Shown here piece after piece: positions 9,349 to 16,831 of a stretch of DNA of 64,000 bases (position 1 is the first letter of the stretch; each line of letters opens with the position of its first letter). Below the pieces are notes generated by a model, which saw nothing but the letters and a program-made list of their open reading frames with translations, did not search any database and was not told the DNA's origin. This DNA is from Clostridia bacterium. GTDB taxonomy: Bacteria; Bacillota; Clostridia; UBA1381. The stretch lies in assembly GCA_017935675.1 (NCBI GenBank), contig JAGBHE010000008.1, positions 51,087 through 115,086 of the forward strand. Direction: 5' to 3'. A program made the position numbers and the translations under genes.

Positions 9349-11471
9349 TACTTTGCCTTAATACGGAGGCTGTCTATTATTTTATCCATCGCCGCGTCAT
9401 AAACGGTGTTTTTTATATTCTCATGATATATCTTTAAGGCAACGGCAACCTCCTCATCATTCAGCGGCGCACAGTAGTATGTAATATAAATCCTGCCTGT
9501 TTCGATGCTTTCCGCATAAATTTCGGCCGTATAACCTTCCATGCCCATCACCTGTGCTTTTTCGGGGGATTTTTCCATTGAAATCTTTACATACGCACTT
9601 GACGCGTTAAGCATTCCCGCAATCATTTTTCTTAAATATTCCTCAGGAGTATACAGCTTTTTGTTGAGCCCGTCATCATAATAAGCAAGAGAGTTTTTCG
9701 AAACGGAAATACCCTTGCCATCCATCTCGCTTATAAACATTGGCATAAGCTGCGGAAACATTGTGCTGATTTCAAGAACAGAACTGTCATAATACATAGA
9801 GTCTGAAATACCTATACCGCTCACTCCCTCGTTAGCGTTCCATCCAACCGGGAGCTGCATTGTAAAATCTCCGCATTCCTGCTCCGAGATAATCTGCAGC
9901 ATATCAGACACGCTGTCGGCGTCAAGGGCGTCTCCAACCTCATCATAGTTTATCTCGCCGGGAGTAAAGGACTGCACCACTGCCTCTGCGCTTTCGAGAA
10001 AACCTGCCTGTTCTCCGTCACGCTTGTCATAATAAAGCACAAGCTCATACCTGTAATTTCCCTCTGTGATATAATAATATCTGTAAATATCCGTATTGTC
10101 CCCATAGGATTCGGAGGTCTCAAAGGTCTTTGCGGCGCGTCCGTTTATTACAGTGTCCGTAACAGCCGATACACTTCTTTTTTCGGGATTTACAGTCTGC
10201 TCACATATTTTTCTTCTGCTCTCAGCCCAGTCTGCAGTGCTTTGCCCGTCAATGCATGAAAGGGTTGTGATATATATACAGGCGTCATGAACGCCGCGGC
10301 TGCCATATAATAAACCAAGGCTGTCATTGTCCTCCTCCTCCGCTTCAACCGAAGAAGGACAGCGCACTGTCACATGGTTATAAAAACCGTAGTATTCATC
10401 AACAGTCCATTCACCGTTAAGCTTAATGCTCCAGCTGTAATTCCCGTCCGTATATTCATCCTTCTTTTCCTTCCCGTCCTCAATCGGATTTATTTTTGCT
10501 AGGTCAACGGTGTTTTCCTCATCTCCACCTGTGTAGTCAAACTCAAGAGATTCAAGAAATGCGGTTACATCCGGATTATCCTTTGCACCGGCAAAGCTTT
10601 CAAAGCCGCGTTCTATTGTTATGTAATACACGTATTCATCGGTTACATAGCCGTAGTACTCCGATATAGCGTCAACCGTGCGGAATTTCGTATACACATA
10701 CGAAACACCCTTATGCTCTCCCCGGCCTTTATCATACATAACTCTCATATTTCGGGAATATGAATAGCCGCCGTAGGTTTCAGACTGGAGCAGAGCGTAA
10801 AGCCGGTCCGCGTCTGTTTTATTTTTATTTTTTTCTGCCTTCAGCGTAATATAAATATCCTCCATGGCAAACTGATATCCGGTGTACATAAAGCTGTCAT
10901 TCATATCAAAATTGTCCGTTTTTGAAAAACGCCAGTGCTCCTCCGAATGACCGACCTTGCTTTTTGCGGCATACTTGAAAAGAAGCTTGAAATTTATACC
11001 TTCGTCAATACCGCCCCCGGAAACTATTACTATCTCTCCGGTTTCTCCGTCATATGTAACATCTGCGCCGAGAGACTCAGCAACAAAGCGGAGCGGAGCC
11101 ATGATTATTCCGTTTTCTCCGCGCACAGGCGCCTCCGGCATCGGAATTGTGCTGCCGGCAATTACAGCATATGCAGAGCCCGGAGTATAAATCATTTCCA
11201 CGTCCTCATATGTCACCGTCAATTTTCCGTCAGCCTCTGACGCCTCCGCGCCGAGAGCGCCGACAAGAGTAAAAAATTCCGTCATTGCCACTCCGTGATC
11301 GGTAATATAAGCACTCACGGCAGATTCGGGCTGTTCATCATTTATTGTCATGGTACCGGCATTGATATTTATCCTTATTGTATCTGATATAAGCTCTCCC
11401 TCCGGAGCTGCTTCTGCCGTTGCGAAAGCAAGCATCGCTGCAAGCGCTGCAGCTGCTATTTTTTTAATCAT
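9348..11471 (-). CDS. Large secreted protein with N-terminal stalk domain
   Basis: The 707-aa protein has a signal peptide (1-21) and a stalk domain (about 30-155; IMAPLRFVAESLGADVTYDG). Two related beta-rich regions follow (about 160-320 and 340-500), and a third mixed region (about 520-707). Tyr- and Asp-rich segments are frequent, and no catalytic motif is recognised. It lies 17 bp downstream of the stalk-HtrA gene, with AGGAGG before its ATG, so it is a likely substrate, partner or co-regulated surface protein. Function unknown. Confidence 0.8.
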   Translation of the reverse strand: MIKKIAAAALAAMLAFATAEAAPEGELISDTIRININAGTMTINDEQPESAVSAYITDHGVAMTEFFTLVGALGAEASEADGKLTVTYEDVEMIYTPGSAYAVIAGSTIPMPEAPVRGENGIIMAPLRFVAESLGADVTYDGETGEIVIVSGGGIDEGINFKLLFKYAAKSKVGHSEEHWRFSKTDNFDMNDSFMYTGYQFAMEDIYITLKAEKNKNKTDADRLYALLQSETYGGYSYSRNMRVMYDKGRGEHKGVSYVYTKFRTVDAISEYYGYVTDEYVYYITIERGFESFAGAKDNPDVTAFLESLEFDYTGGDEENTVDLAKINPIEDGKEKKDEYTDGNYSWSIKLNGEWTVDEYYGFYNHVTVRCPSSVEAEEEDNDSLGLLYGSRGVHDACIYITTLSCIDGQSTADWAESRRKICEQTVNPEKRSVSAVTDTVINGRAAKTFETSESYGDNTDIYRYYYITEGNYRYELVLYYDKRDGEQAGFLESAEAVVQSFTPGEINYDEVGDALDADSVSDMLQIISEQECGDFTMQLPVGWNANEGVSGIGISDSMYYDSSVLEISTMFPQLMPMFISEMDGKGISVSKNSLAYYDDGLNKKLYTPEEYLRKMIAGMLNASSAYVKISMEKSPEKAQVMGMEGYTAEIYAESIETGRIYITYYCAPLNDEEVAVALKIYHENIKNTVYDAAMDKIIDSLRIKAK

Positions 11472-11488
11472 ATCTCTTATCCTCCCTA

Positions 11489-12637
11489 TTATTCACTTTT
11501 TTTCTCAGGCTTTTCACCAAGAACAACATCCGCATAAATTATTTCTCCGCCGGTTTTTACACCTACCCTGACAGAATCACCGGGATTATAGCCCTTCATA
11601 AGCTCGTTAAGCTCCACTATGCTGTTTACTGCCGTGCCCGCAGCCGAAACAAGGACATCACCTGTTTTGAAGCCCGCACCGGCAAGGGGTGATGTTTTTT
11701 CAAGGCTCTTTATCGTAAGTCCTGCTTCAGACGGTACACCAAGCTCCGCAAGCCAGTCTTCCCTGAACTCCGCTCCGAAATAAGGACGTCTTACACGTCC
11801 GTTAACCTCAAACTGGTTCAGGACATATTTTACGGTATCAACAGGGATTGCAAAGTTTGTTCCCGTTCCCTCATAGCCGTTTGAAGTAATCCCCACAACT
11901 TCACCCTTCATATTTACAAGCGCTCCGCCGGAATTTCCGTGAGTTATGGCTGTATCCGTCTGAATAAGCCGGTAAGGCTCACCGACACTTCTGTTAATAC
12001 CGCTGATATAACCGACCGTTGCCGAGTTTCTGAGCGAAAAGGTTATTGGAGTGCCGATAGCTATAACCCTCTTCCCCACCGTTATATCCTCCGTATTCGC
12101 AAAAGCAGCGACGGGCAAGCCGATTTTTTTGATTTTTACTACTGCAAGATCAGTTTCTTCATCTATATACTTAAGCTGCGCCTCATAGCCCTTTCCGTCG
12201 TTCATAACTACAAGTATTGTATTCATATCCTTAACAACATGCGCATTTGTAAGTATTTCCCCGCCTGATTTAATAATTATTCCGGAGCCGCTCATCAGCC
12301 CCTCCTGCGTACCGAAATAGCTACTAACCTCCCCCCTGCCGATTATACCTACAACCGTGGGACTTACCGCTTCGATTATTGACGGAATAATGTCATCCTC
12401 CGCAGTCCTCGGGAATGCAACGCTTGCCGTTGCTGTTTCATTATTCCACGACACGCTTGCACCTGCCGCCTCAAATACACCTCTCAAAGGAACATATGTT
12501 CTGTCATCAATAATAACGGCGTCGGTATCGATATGTACTCCGTTTACCTCAACCGTAGGCGCGGCGCAAACGACGCTCCCTGTAAATATTGTCGCCATCA
12601 AAAATACGGCAGCTGCTTTTCTGCATTTTTTTATCAT
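11489..12637 (-). CDS. htrA: HtrA-like serine protease with N-terminal stalk domain and C-terminal PDZ
   Basis: About 382 aa from the ATG at 12637 (GGAGG upstream; the frame also opens at a TTG, 12655, without a good site). A signal peptide is followed by a short stalk half-domain (DDRTYVPLRGVFEAAGASVS, about 45-64). The trypsin-like domain has His133 (TNAHVV), Asp163 (TDLAVV) and Ser236 (GNSGG), so the triad is intact, and a PDZ domain spans about 290-375. HtrA proteases handle misfolded exported proteins. Most Gram-positive HtrAs have an N-terminal membrane anchor; here a secretion signal plus stalk domain takes that place. Confidence 0.92.
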   Translation of the reverse strand: MIKKCRKAAAVFLMATIFTGSVVCAAPTVEVNGVHIDTDAVIIDDRTYVPLRGVFEAAGASVSWNNETATASVAFPRTAEDDIIPSIIEAVSPTVVGIIGRGEVSSYFGTQEGLMSGSGIIIKSGGEILTNAHVVKDMNTILVVMNDGKGYEAQLKYIDEETDLAVVKIKKIGLPVAAFANTEDITVGKRVIAIGTPITFSLRNSATVGYISGINRSVGEPYRLIQTDTAITHGNSGGALVNMKGEVVGITSNGYEGTGTNFAIPVDTVKYVLNQFEVNGRVRRPYFGAEFREDWLAELGVPSEAGLTIKSLEKTSPLAGAGFKTGDVLVSAAGTAVNSIVELNELMKGYNPGDSVRVGVKTGGEIIYADVVLGEKPEKKSE

Positions 12638-12683
12638 TAAATTTTCCTCCGTCAACCAAATTTTTTAATTCCTGCTTATATAT

Positions 12684-12712
12684 ATTGTACCATTATTTTT
12701 CATGCTTGTCAA
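12684..12712 (-). promoter_or_regulatory. SigA-type promoter of the htrA operon
   Basis: On the minus strand TTGACA (12712-12707), 17-nt spacer, TACAAT (12689-12684). No extra operator is evident. Confidence 0.85.
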
Positions 12713-12735
12713 CATATTTATTATCCGAAGCTCCA

Positions 12736-12780
12736 CAAAAAAACAGGCAAAACGGAAAATTTTCCATTCTGCCTGTTTTT
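12736..12780 (-). terminator. Terminator of the NlpC/P60 gene
   Basis: Stem ACAGGCA/TGCCTGT with an internal GGAAAATTTTCC palindrome as the upper part, followed on the minus strand by TTTTTTT. It starts 2 bp past the stop. Confidence 0.9.
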
Positions 12781-12781
12781 T

Positions 12782-14059
12782 TTAATATACTCTTCTTGCA
12801 CCGACATAACCGTTTTTGCGGTATGCGGTATTTATTGAAGAAACCTTGACAACATCACCTGTCTGAGGTGCATGTATCATCTGTCCGTTTCCAATATATA
12901 TGCCGACATGATGTATTCTTCCGCCCTTTGCAAAGAACAGAAGATCTCCGGGCTGTAAATCCTTCTTGTTTACCGCCCTGCCGTTGCCGAACTGTGAAGC
13001 CGCTGTTCTGTTAACGCTTATTCCCACAGACTTGCAGACATACTGCACAAGACCCGAGCAGTCAAAGCCCTTAGGCGACGTGCCTCCGTAAACATATTTA
13101 ACTCCGAGATATTTTCTTGCCTGATTAACTATTGCCTGCCCCTTTGAGCTTGCAGCCGGTGTAGTATAGGTGCCGCTGCTGCCTGATGATTTTTTCGCTT
13201 TGCTTGAAGCCTTCTTTGCCGCAGCCGCTGCAGCCGCCTTTGCTTCAGCTTCCTTTTTCGCTTTTTCAGCTGCAGCCTTTTCAGCCGCCGCTTTCTCTGC
13301 CGCAGCCTTTGCTTCAGCGGCCTTACGTTCCGCTGCCGCCTTCTGAACCGCTGCAACATCACTCTTTGAAACCCATGCTCCTGTCAGCTCAATTGAGGTG
13401 GAAACAACAAACCCCGCTTCAAGATCAGAGCCGAAAAATACCTTTGTATAGCCGTTTTCATCATAAAGAAGCACAATATCGCTTCCGTTTTCCAGCTGAC
13501 CGATAACGGACGAATTCTTTGAAGCTGAGCTTCTGATATTAACATTACCGCCTGTGGTTTTTACCTTGGCCGCTTTGTAATTGTCATAATGCATTGCTGC
13601 ATAGTCGGCTTCAGCCTTGCTTTCCGTCACATGCTCTTTCATTACATAACCGGTCTTGCCGCCATTGTAAAATATTTTATAAAAGCCCTCTGTGGATTCG
13701 GTTATTTCAACGCCATCGCATTTTTCAAGACTGTCTATAACATTTCCCTCTTCCGACGGAGCGTCATAAACATTGAGATTTCCGTAGGTAAGAAGCACAT
13801 AGCTTTCCTGAAGCGAGCTCTTCTTATTAATAACTTCCTCAAGCTCCTCCTGAGTATATGTCTCATTAAGCTGCTGTGCCGCATCTTCGGGATCAATTTT
13901 TATTTCGCTTTGTGTAAACACCATTTCAGCTTCTGCAGAATTGCTGAGCAGAGCGGCGAGCCGGTTGCTTGCTTTAAAATCATAAGCCTGCTTAACCGCC
14001 ATGGAGCCGATCATGGCAACCGCTGTAAGCGCCACAACCGTATGCTTCGCATTTCTCAT
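12782..14059 (-). CDS. Secreted NlpC/P60 cell-wall hydrolase with SH3 domains
   Basis: The 425-aa protein has an N-terminal hydrophobic signal (about 7-25) and two SH3b-like domains (about 90-150 and 165-225). A 65-residue Ala/Lys/Glu-rich coiled-coil linker (about 235-300) comes before the C-terminal NlpC/P60 domain (310-425). Catalytic Cys334 (DCSG), His384 (HHVGIYIG) and His396 (MIHAPQ) are all present. It should cut gamma-D-Glu-diaminoacyl bonds in wall peptides during growth or separation. The linker is coded by a GC-rich, slippage-prone Ala/Lys/Glu codon tract. AGGAGG precedes the ATG. Confidence 0.95.
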   Translation of the reverse strand: MRNAKHTVVALTAVAMIGSMAVKQAYDFKASNRLAALLSNSAEAEMVFTQSEIKIDPEDAAQQLNETYTQEELEEVINKKSSLQESYVLLTYGNLNVYDAPSEEGNVIDSLEKCDGVEITESTEGFYKIFYNGGKTGYVMKEHVTESKAEADYAAMHYDNYKAAKVKTTGGNVNIRSSASKNSSVIGQLENGSDIVLLYDENGYTKVFFGSDLEAGFVVSTSIELTGAWVSKSDVAAVQKAAAERKAAEAKAAAEKAAAEKAAAEKAKKEAEAKAAAAAAAKKASSKAKKSSGSSGTYTTPAASSKGQAIVNQARKYLGVKYVYGGTSPKGFDCSGLVQYVCKSVGISVNRTAASQFGNGRAVNKKDLQPGDLLFFAKGGRIHHVGIYIGNGQMIHAPQTGDVVKVSSINTAYRKNGYVGARRVY

Positions 14060-14115
14060 GTAATAAAAACCTCCTAAGTATCTTGCCGTATATGTATCAT
14101 CAAAATAATAAATAC

Positions 14116-14144
14116 ATTATACAACATTTTCCGACGTTTGTCAA
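14116..14144 (-). promoter_or_regulatory. Consensus SigA promoter of the NlpC/P60 gene
   Basis: TTGACA (14144-14139), 17-nt spacer, TATAAT (14121-14116): exact consensus. The leader is only about 50 nt, so a c-di-AMP riboswitch, often found before such genes, is not in the transcript. I see nothing else in the AT-rich stretch 14145-14395. Confidence 0.95.
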
Positions 14145-14395
14145 ATACTTTTTTAATTTTTTTGTAATATTCCTGTAATATTAATGTGCTTTTTGTAACA
14201 TTTCTTTGGGTGTTTTGTCACATTTACAGGCAAAAAATTATTGATTTACACCATCATTATAAAATATATGAGATTAGATTATGTGCTATTTTAACAAAAT
14301 TTATCTTTTTCGTTCTAAAACACTTTTTGTTGCATTTATATCGCCAATATTACAAATACATGACACAAAATTATTCCCGGCTGTATAAATTGACG

Positions 14396-14427
14396 AAAAA
14401 AACCGGAGGGCGCCATACCTGTCCGGC
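14396..14427 (-). terminator. Terminator after xerD-like gene
   Basis: On the minus strand the stem CCGGA/TCCGG (14426-14422 and 14407-14403) is followed by a run of seven T. It lies about 30 bp past the recombinase stop. Confidence 0.75.
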
Positions 14428-14457
14428 ACAGCCGCCGCTCCTGCCGATTCAATCATA

Positions 14458-15342
14458 TTATGCTCTCGGATGAGCCTTCTGATATACCTCCCTGATATGG
14501 GAATCAATAATTGCGGTGTAAACCTGAGTTGAGGAAATATCAGCATGTCCCATCATTGTCTGTATCGACTTAAGGTCAGCTCCGTTTTCAAGAAGATGAG
14601 CCGCAAAGGAGTGACGCAGGGTATGAGGCGTAATTTCCATATCAATTCCCGCCTTTTCTCCATATCCCTTTATTATTTTCCAGAAGCCCTGCCGTGAAAT
14701 ATGCCCTCCGGAACAATTGACGAACAGCATTTCCTCGTCTTTTCCGCCCGTAAGAATACTGCGCGACCATAATATGTAACTCGATACAGCCTCCGCCGCC
14801 CTGTCTCCTATAGGAATAATTCTTTCGCTTCTGCTTGAAGCACAGACTATATATCTTGCTTTAAGGTTTACATCGCAAAGCCGCAGATTAATAAGCTCCG
14901 AAACCCTTATTCCGCTGGCGTATAAAAGCTCAATCATCGCCTTGTCCCTGCAGCCCTTGACATCCTTGATGTCCGGAGCCGATAAAAGCCTGTTTACCTG
15001 CTCGGCGGTCAGAACCTTCGGAGGCTTCTTCTCAACATGAGGAGCTTCAAGATTTTCCGTCGGGTCATTCGCCGAATAATTAAAGCTTATAAGGTATGAA
15101 TAAAAGGATCTCACCGAGGTAAGCATCCTTGAAATACTCGATGCGGCACGTCCTCTTTTTTTCAAATCCAAAAGATATGATAAAACATCGCTTTTCGTTG
15201 CCTTTTCCGCTCCGCTTATTCCGCATCCGGAAAGATAATTTATGTACTGTGATACGTCTCTTTTGTATGATTCCAATGTATTCTCGGATTTATGCTTCTC
15301 ATTTTTCATATATGAAATATATTCTTCAACACAGCAGTCCAT
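14458..15342 (-). CDS. xerD: XerD-like tyrosine recombinase
   Basis: About 294 aa from the ATG at 15342, which has AAGGAG 7 nt upstream; the frame can extend to a TTG at 15372. An N-terminal SAM-like core-binding domain (1-90) precedes the tyrosine recombinase catalytic domain (110-290) with Arg146 (SGIRVSEL), HTLRHSFAAH, GHADISST and the nucleophile Tyr in VYTAI. The family resolves chromosome dimers at dif. Odd: the beta-hairpin that normally reads GKGxK carries ASSRSE, so the catalytic Lys seems absent. XerC/XerD or a similar housekeeping integrase is likely; no mobile-element cargo is next to it. Confidence 0.88.
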   Translation of the reverse strand: MDCCVEEYISYMKNEKHKSENTLESYKRDVSQYINYLSGCGISGAEKATKSDVLSYLLDLKKRGRAASSISRMLTSVRSFYSYLISFNYSANDPTENLEAPHVEKKPPKVLTAEQVNRLLSAPDIKDVKGCRDKAMIELLYASGIRVSELINLRLCDVNLKARYIVCASSRSERIIPIGDRAAEAVSSYILWSRSILTGGKDEEMLFVNCSGGHISRQGFWKIIKGYGEKAGIDMEITPHTLRHSFAAHLLENGADLKSIQTMMGHADISSTQVYTAIIDSHIREVYQKAHPRA

Positions 15343-15446
15343 TTCCATACTCCTTCTTGTGTAATCCTCCAATCCGGCATGCCGGTTGGTGTAATCATTC
15401 TGTTACCTTTGCGTAATAAACCGATAGTAATAATAATATTATTATA

Positions 15447-15694
15447 CCATAAGTAAAAATGCTTGCTCGCAAGGGCATTTTTACGCAGCCGTCAATATGC
15501 TCATAGGCAAAATGAAATTTTGCAAGCCGTAGCATACGGCTCAGAGCGAAGCTCCTATAAGGATATTCTACCATAAGTAAAAATGCTTGCTCGCAAGGGC
15601 ATTTTTACGCAGCCGTCAATATGCTCATAGGCAAAATGAAATTTTGCAAGCCGTAGCATACGGCTCAGAGCGAAGCTCCTATGAGGATATTATA
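15447..15694. repeat. Two 124-bp tandem repeats with stable hairpins
   Basis: Units 15447-15570 and 15571-15694 are nearly identical (2 differences seen), and the flanks carry short extensions of the same unit. Each unit has AAAATGC/GCATTTT, a long imperfect hairpin built from GCCG, TATGC and GCAAAAT arms, and GAGC/GCTC. The stretch lies between xerD and spoIIM in a 435-bp region with no gene. No T-run terminator or open frame of note. Confidence 0.95.
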
Positions 15695-15777
15695 CCACAA
15701 ATTTTGAATTTGTGAAGTCTTTTTTTGAAATTTTGATTGGTAATTTAATATTATTTTACACTTTTATTACAAACACA

Positions 15778-16353
15778 TTACATTCTTGCGGAAATAAACT
15801 TCATAAATATTGTGGTCGCATAGCTTTGTAAAATTGAAACGACACAAAATATAGACAAAAAAATAATCAAAATTAAAATGTATTTTTTTAAAAAATTTTT
15901 TTTATTTTCTCTGCTCAAAAAAGACATTTTTAGTGAAAATGACGAAAAAACTATAAGCGCAGGCAAAAAAACAAGCATTTCCGGCAGTAACGAAATGCAC
16001 GCAAATGCACCCTTATATCCATATATCTTATAAAAGCACGCCGCCGTATAGCCCGTAACAAAGCCTCTTTTTGATACAACGAGCATATTAGGTATAAATC
16101 CCGGCAGCGCGCATCCCGAAACCGCAAGAATAAGCCATAAAATTCCATACTGCCTAACAGAGCTCAACAAAACCGTTCTGTCCGCACCGGAAACATTTCC
16201 GAAAAAGCCGCTGAAATAACCATACAGCTCTGCGCTTTCCTCACCGGAAATTCCCCCGGCGCATATGCTCCCGAAAACAGCACCGGCGGCAAGAAACAGC
16301 GCCGGAATAACCGCAGCTTTCATAACAGCCGAATAACTCATATTATCAAACAT
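15778..16353 (-). CDS. spoIIM: Stage II sporulation protein M
   Basis: About 191 aa from the ATG at 16353 (GGAGG 8-12 nt upstream; the frame reaches 16386 without a site). The hydrophobic protein has about five TM segments. The central block GFVTGYTAACFYKIYGYKGA followed by LLPEMLVFLPALIV matches the GF..G....... G..G......P....IPA pattern of SpoIIM. In Bacillus, SpoIIM with SpoIID and SpoIIP forms the peptidoglycan-degrading machine that drives engulfment, under sigma-E. It is a single gene here. Confidence 0.85.
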   Translation of the reverse strand: MFDNMSYSAVMKAAVIPALFLAAGAVFGSICAGGISGEESAELYGYFSGFFGNVSGADRTVLLSSVRQYGILWLILAVSGCALPGFIPNMLVVSKRGFVTGYTAACFYKIYGYKGAFACISLLPEMLVFLPALIVFSSFSLKMSFLSRENKKNFLKKYILILIIFLSIFCVVSILQSYATTIFMKFISARM

Positions 16354-16400
16354 CTTAAGCCGCCTCCCCGAAAAAACTGACGGCATTTTGCCGCTTATAA

Positions 16401-16429
16401 ATAATATTCCGGTAAAGAAAAAAATATAA
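16401..16429 (-). promoter_or_regulatory. Candidate sigma-E-like promoter of spoIIM
   Basis: TTATATT (16429-16423), 14 nt, AATATTAT (16408-16401), a partial match to sigma-E -35 and -10 boxes. Weak by sequence; supported by what is known of spoIIM control. Confidence 0.3.
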
Positions 16430-16479
16430 CTAAAAGTAAGATACAGGTAACTTCAATCTTAATGTCAATCACAATACTT

Positions 16480-16572
16480 ACAAAAACTCTTCCGGCTTGT
16501 CCGCTTGCCGAGAATTTGGTTGCAGCTGTTGAACAGAAGCCGGATGCTTAAAAGGCAATTATCACAAAATAT
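16480..16572 (+). pseudogene. Decayed 3' end of a stalk-domain gene
   Basis: Frame 1 from 16480 reads TLPACPLAENLVAAVEQ, then an in-frame TAA, then KAIITK. This aligns with the end of stalk domains such as SENLDAKVEW...QKIIITK, which ends the 21335-23536 gene, and with the ARFVAESLGAAVEW repeat. A Gln codon CAA has become TAA, and the original stop TAA has become TAT. It is a remnant left by recombination or deletion. Confidence 0.7.
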
Positions 16573-16740
16573 ACTGTATATAGTTGTGCATATCAGAGAA
16601 TTTTAATAAATTATTCCTACATTCTTGAAAAATCTGGCCATTTATGTTAAAATATTAGCAGAATATATAATATTATGAACAGGCGGGGTAATATGGTTCT
16701 TTAAAACTTAATAGGAGGTACATTTTATGTTGCGGTTTAT
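16573..16740 (+). repeat. Surface-gene leader, copy A
   Basis: This stretch aligns with 23537-23660: shared blocks include GTTGTGCATAT, TTTTAATAAATTATT, ATTATGAACAG (ATG for ATT in copy B at one base) and an AATAGG(A/T)GGT ribosome site before an ATG. Copy A has about 40 extra bases in the middle. It carries the promoter of the island. Confidence 0.75.
16625..16653 (+). promoter_or_regulatory. SigA-type promoter of the surface-protein island
   Basis: TTGAAA (16625-16630), 17-nt spacer, TAAAAT (16648-16653), about 180 bp before the first large gene. Confidence 0.6.
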
Positions 16741-16816
16741 TTATTCGGGGCAGAAGTCAGGTCAGTATAATTTACTGCTTTCCTTTCTTTTGCCTTTTTT
16801 ATCTGAAAAAATATAG
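16727..16816 (+). CDS. Small 29-aa open frame before the island
   Basis: ATG with AGGAGG 6 nt upstream, 29 codons, then TAG 15 bp before the 717-aa gene. The sequence starts MLRFIYSGQKSGQYN and then is hydrophobic (LLLSFLLPFL). Its ATG is at the position where the RCC1 gene starts in leader copy B, so it is either a leader peptide or the stump of a deleted secreted-protein gene. Translation is plausible; function unknown. Confidence 0.45.
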   Translation: MLRFIYSGQKSGQYNLLLSFLLPFLSEKI

Positions 16817-16831
16817 AAAGGACTATTAAAC

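Noticed and set aside
14145..14395. c-di-AMP (ydaO) riboswitch before the NlpC/P60 gene
   Set aside because: The consensus promoter lies only about 50 nt before the start codon, so any upstream structure would not be in the transcript, and no conserved core was seen.
15447..15694. CRISPR array
   Set aside because: Only two 124-bp head-to-tail units with no spacers and no cas genes.
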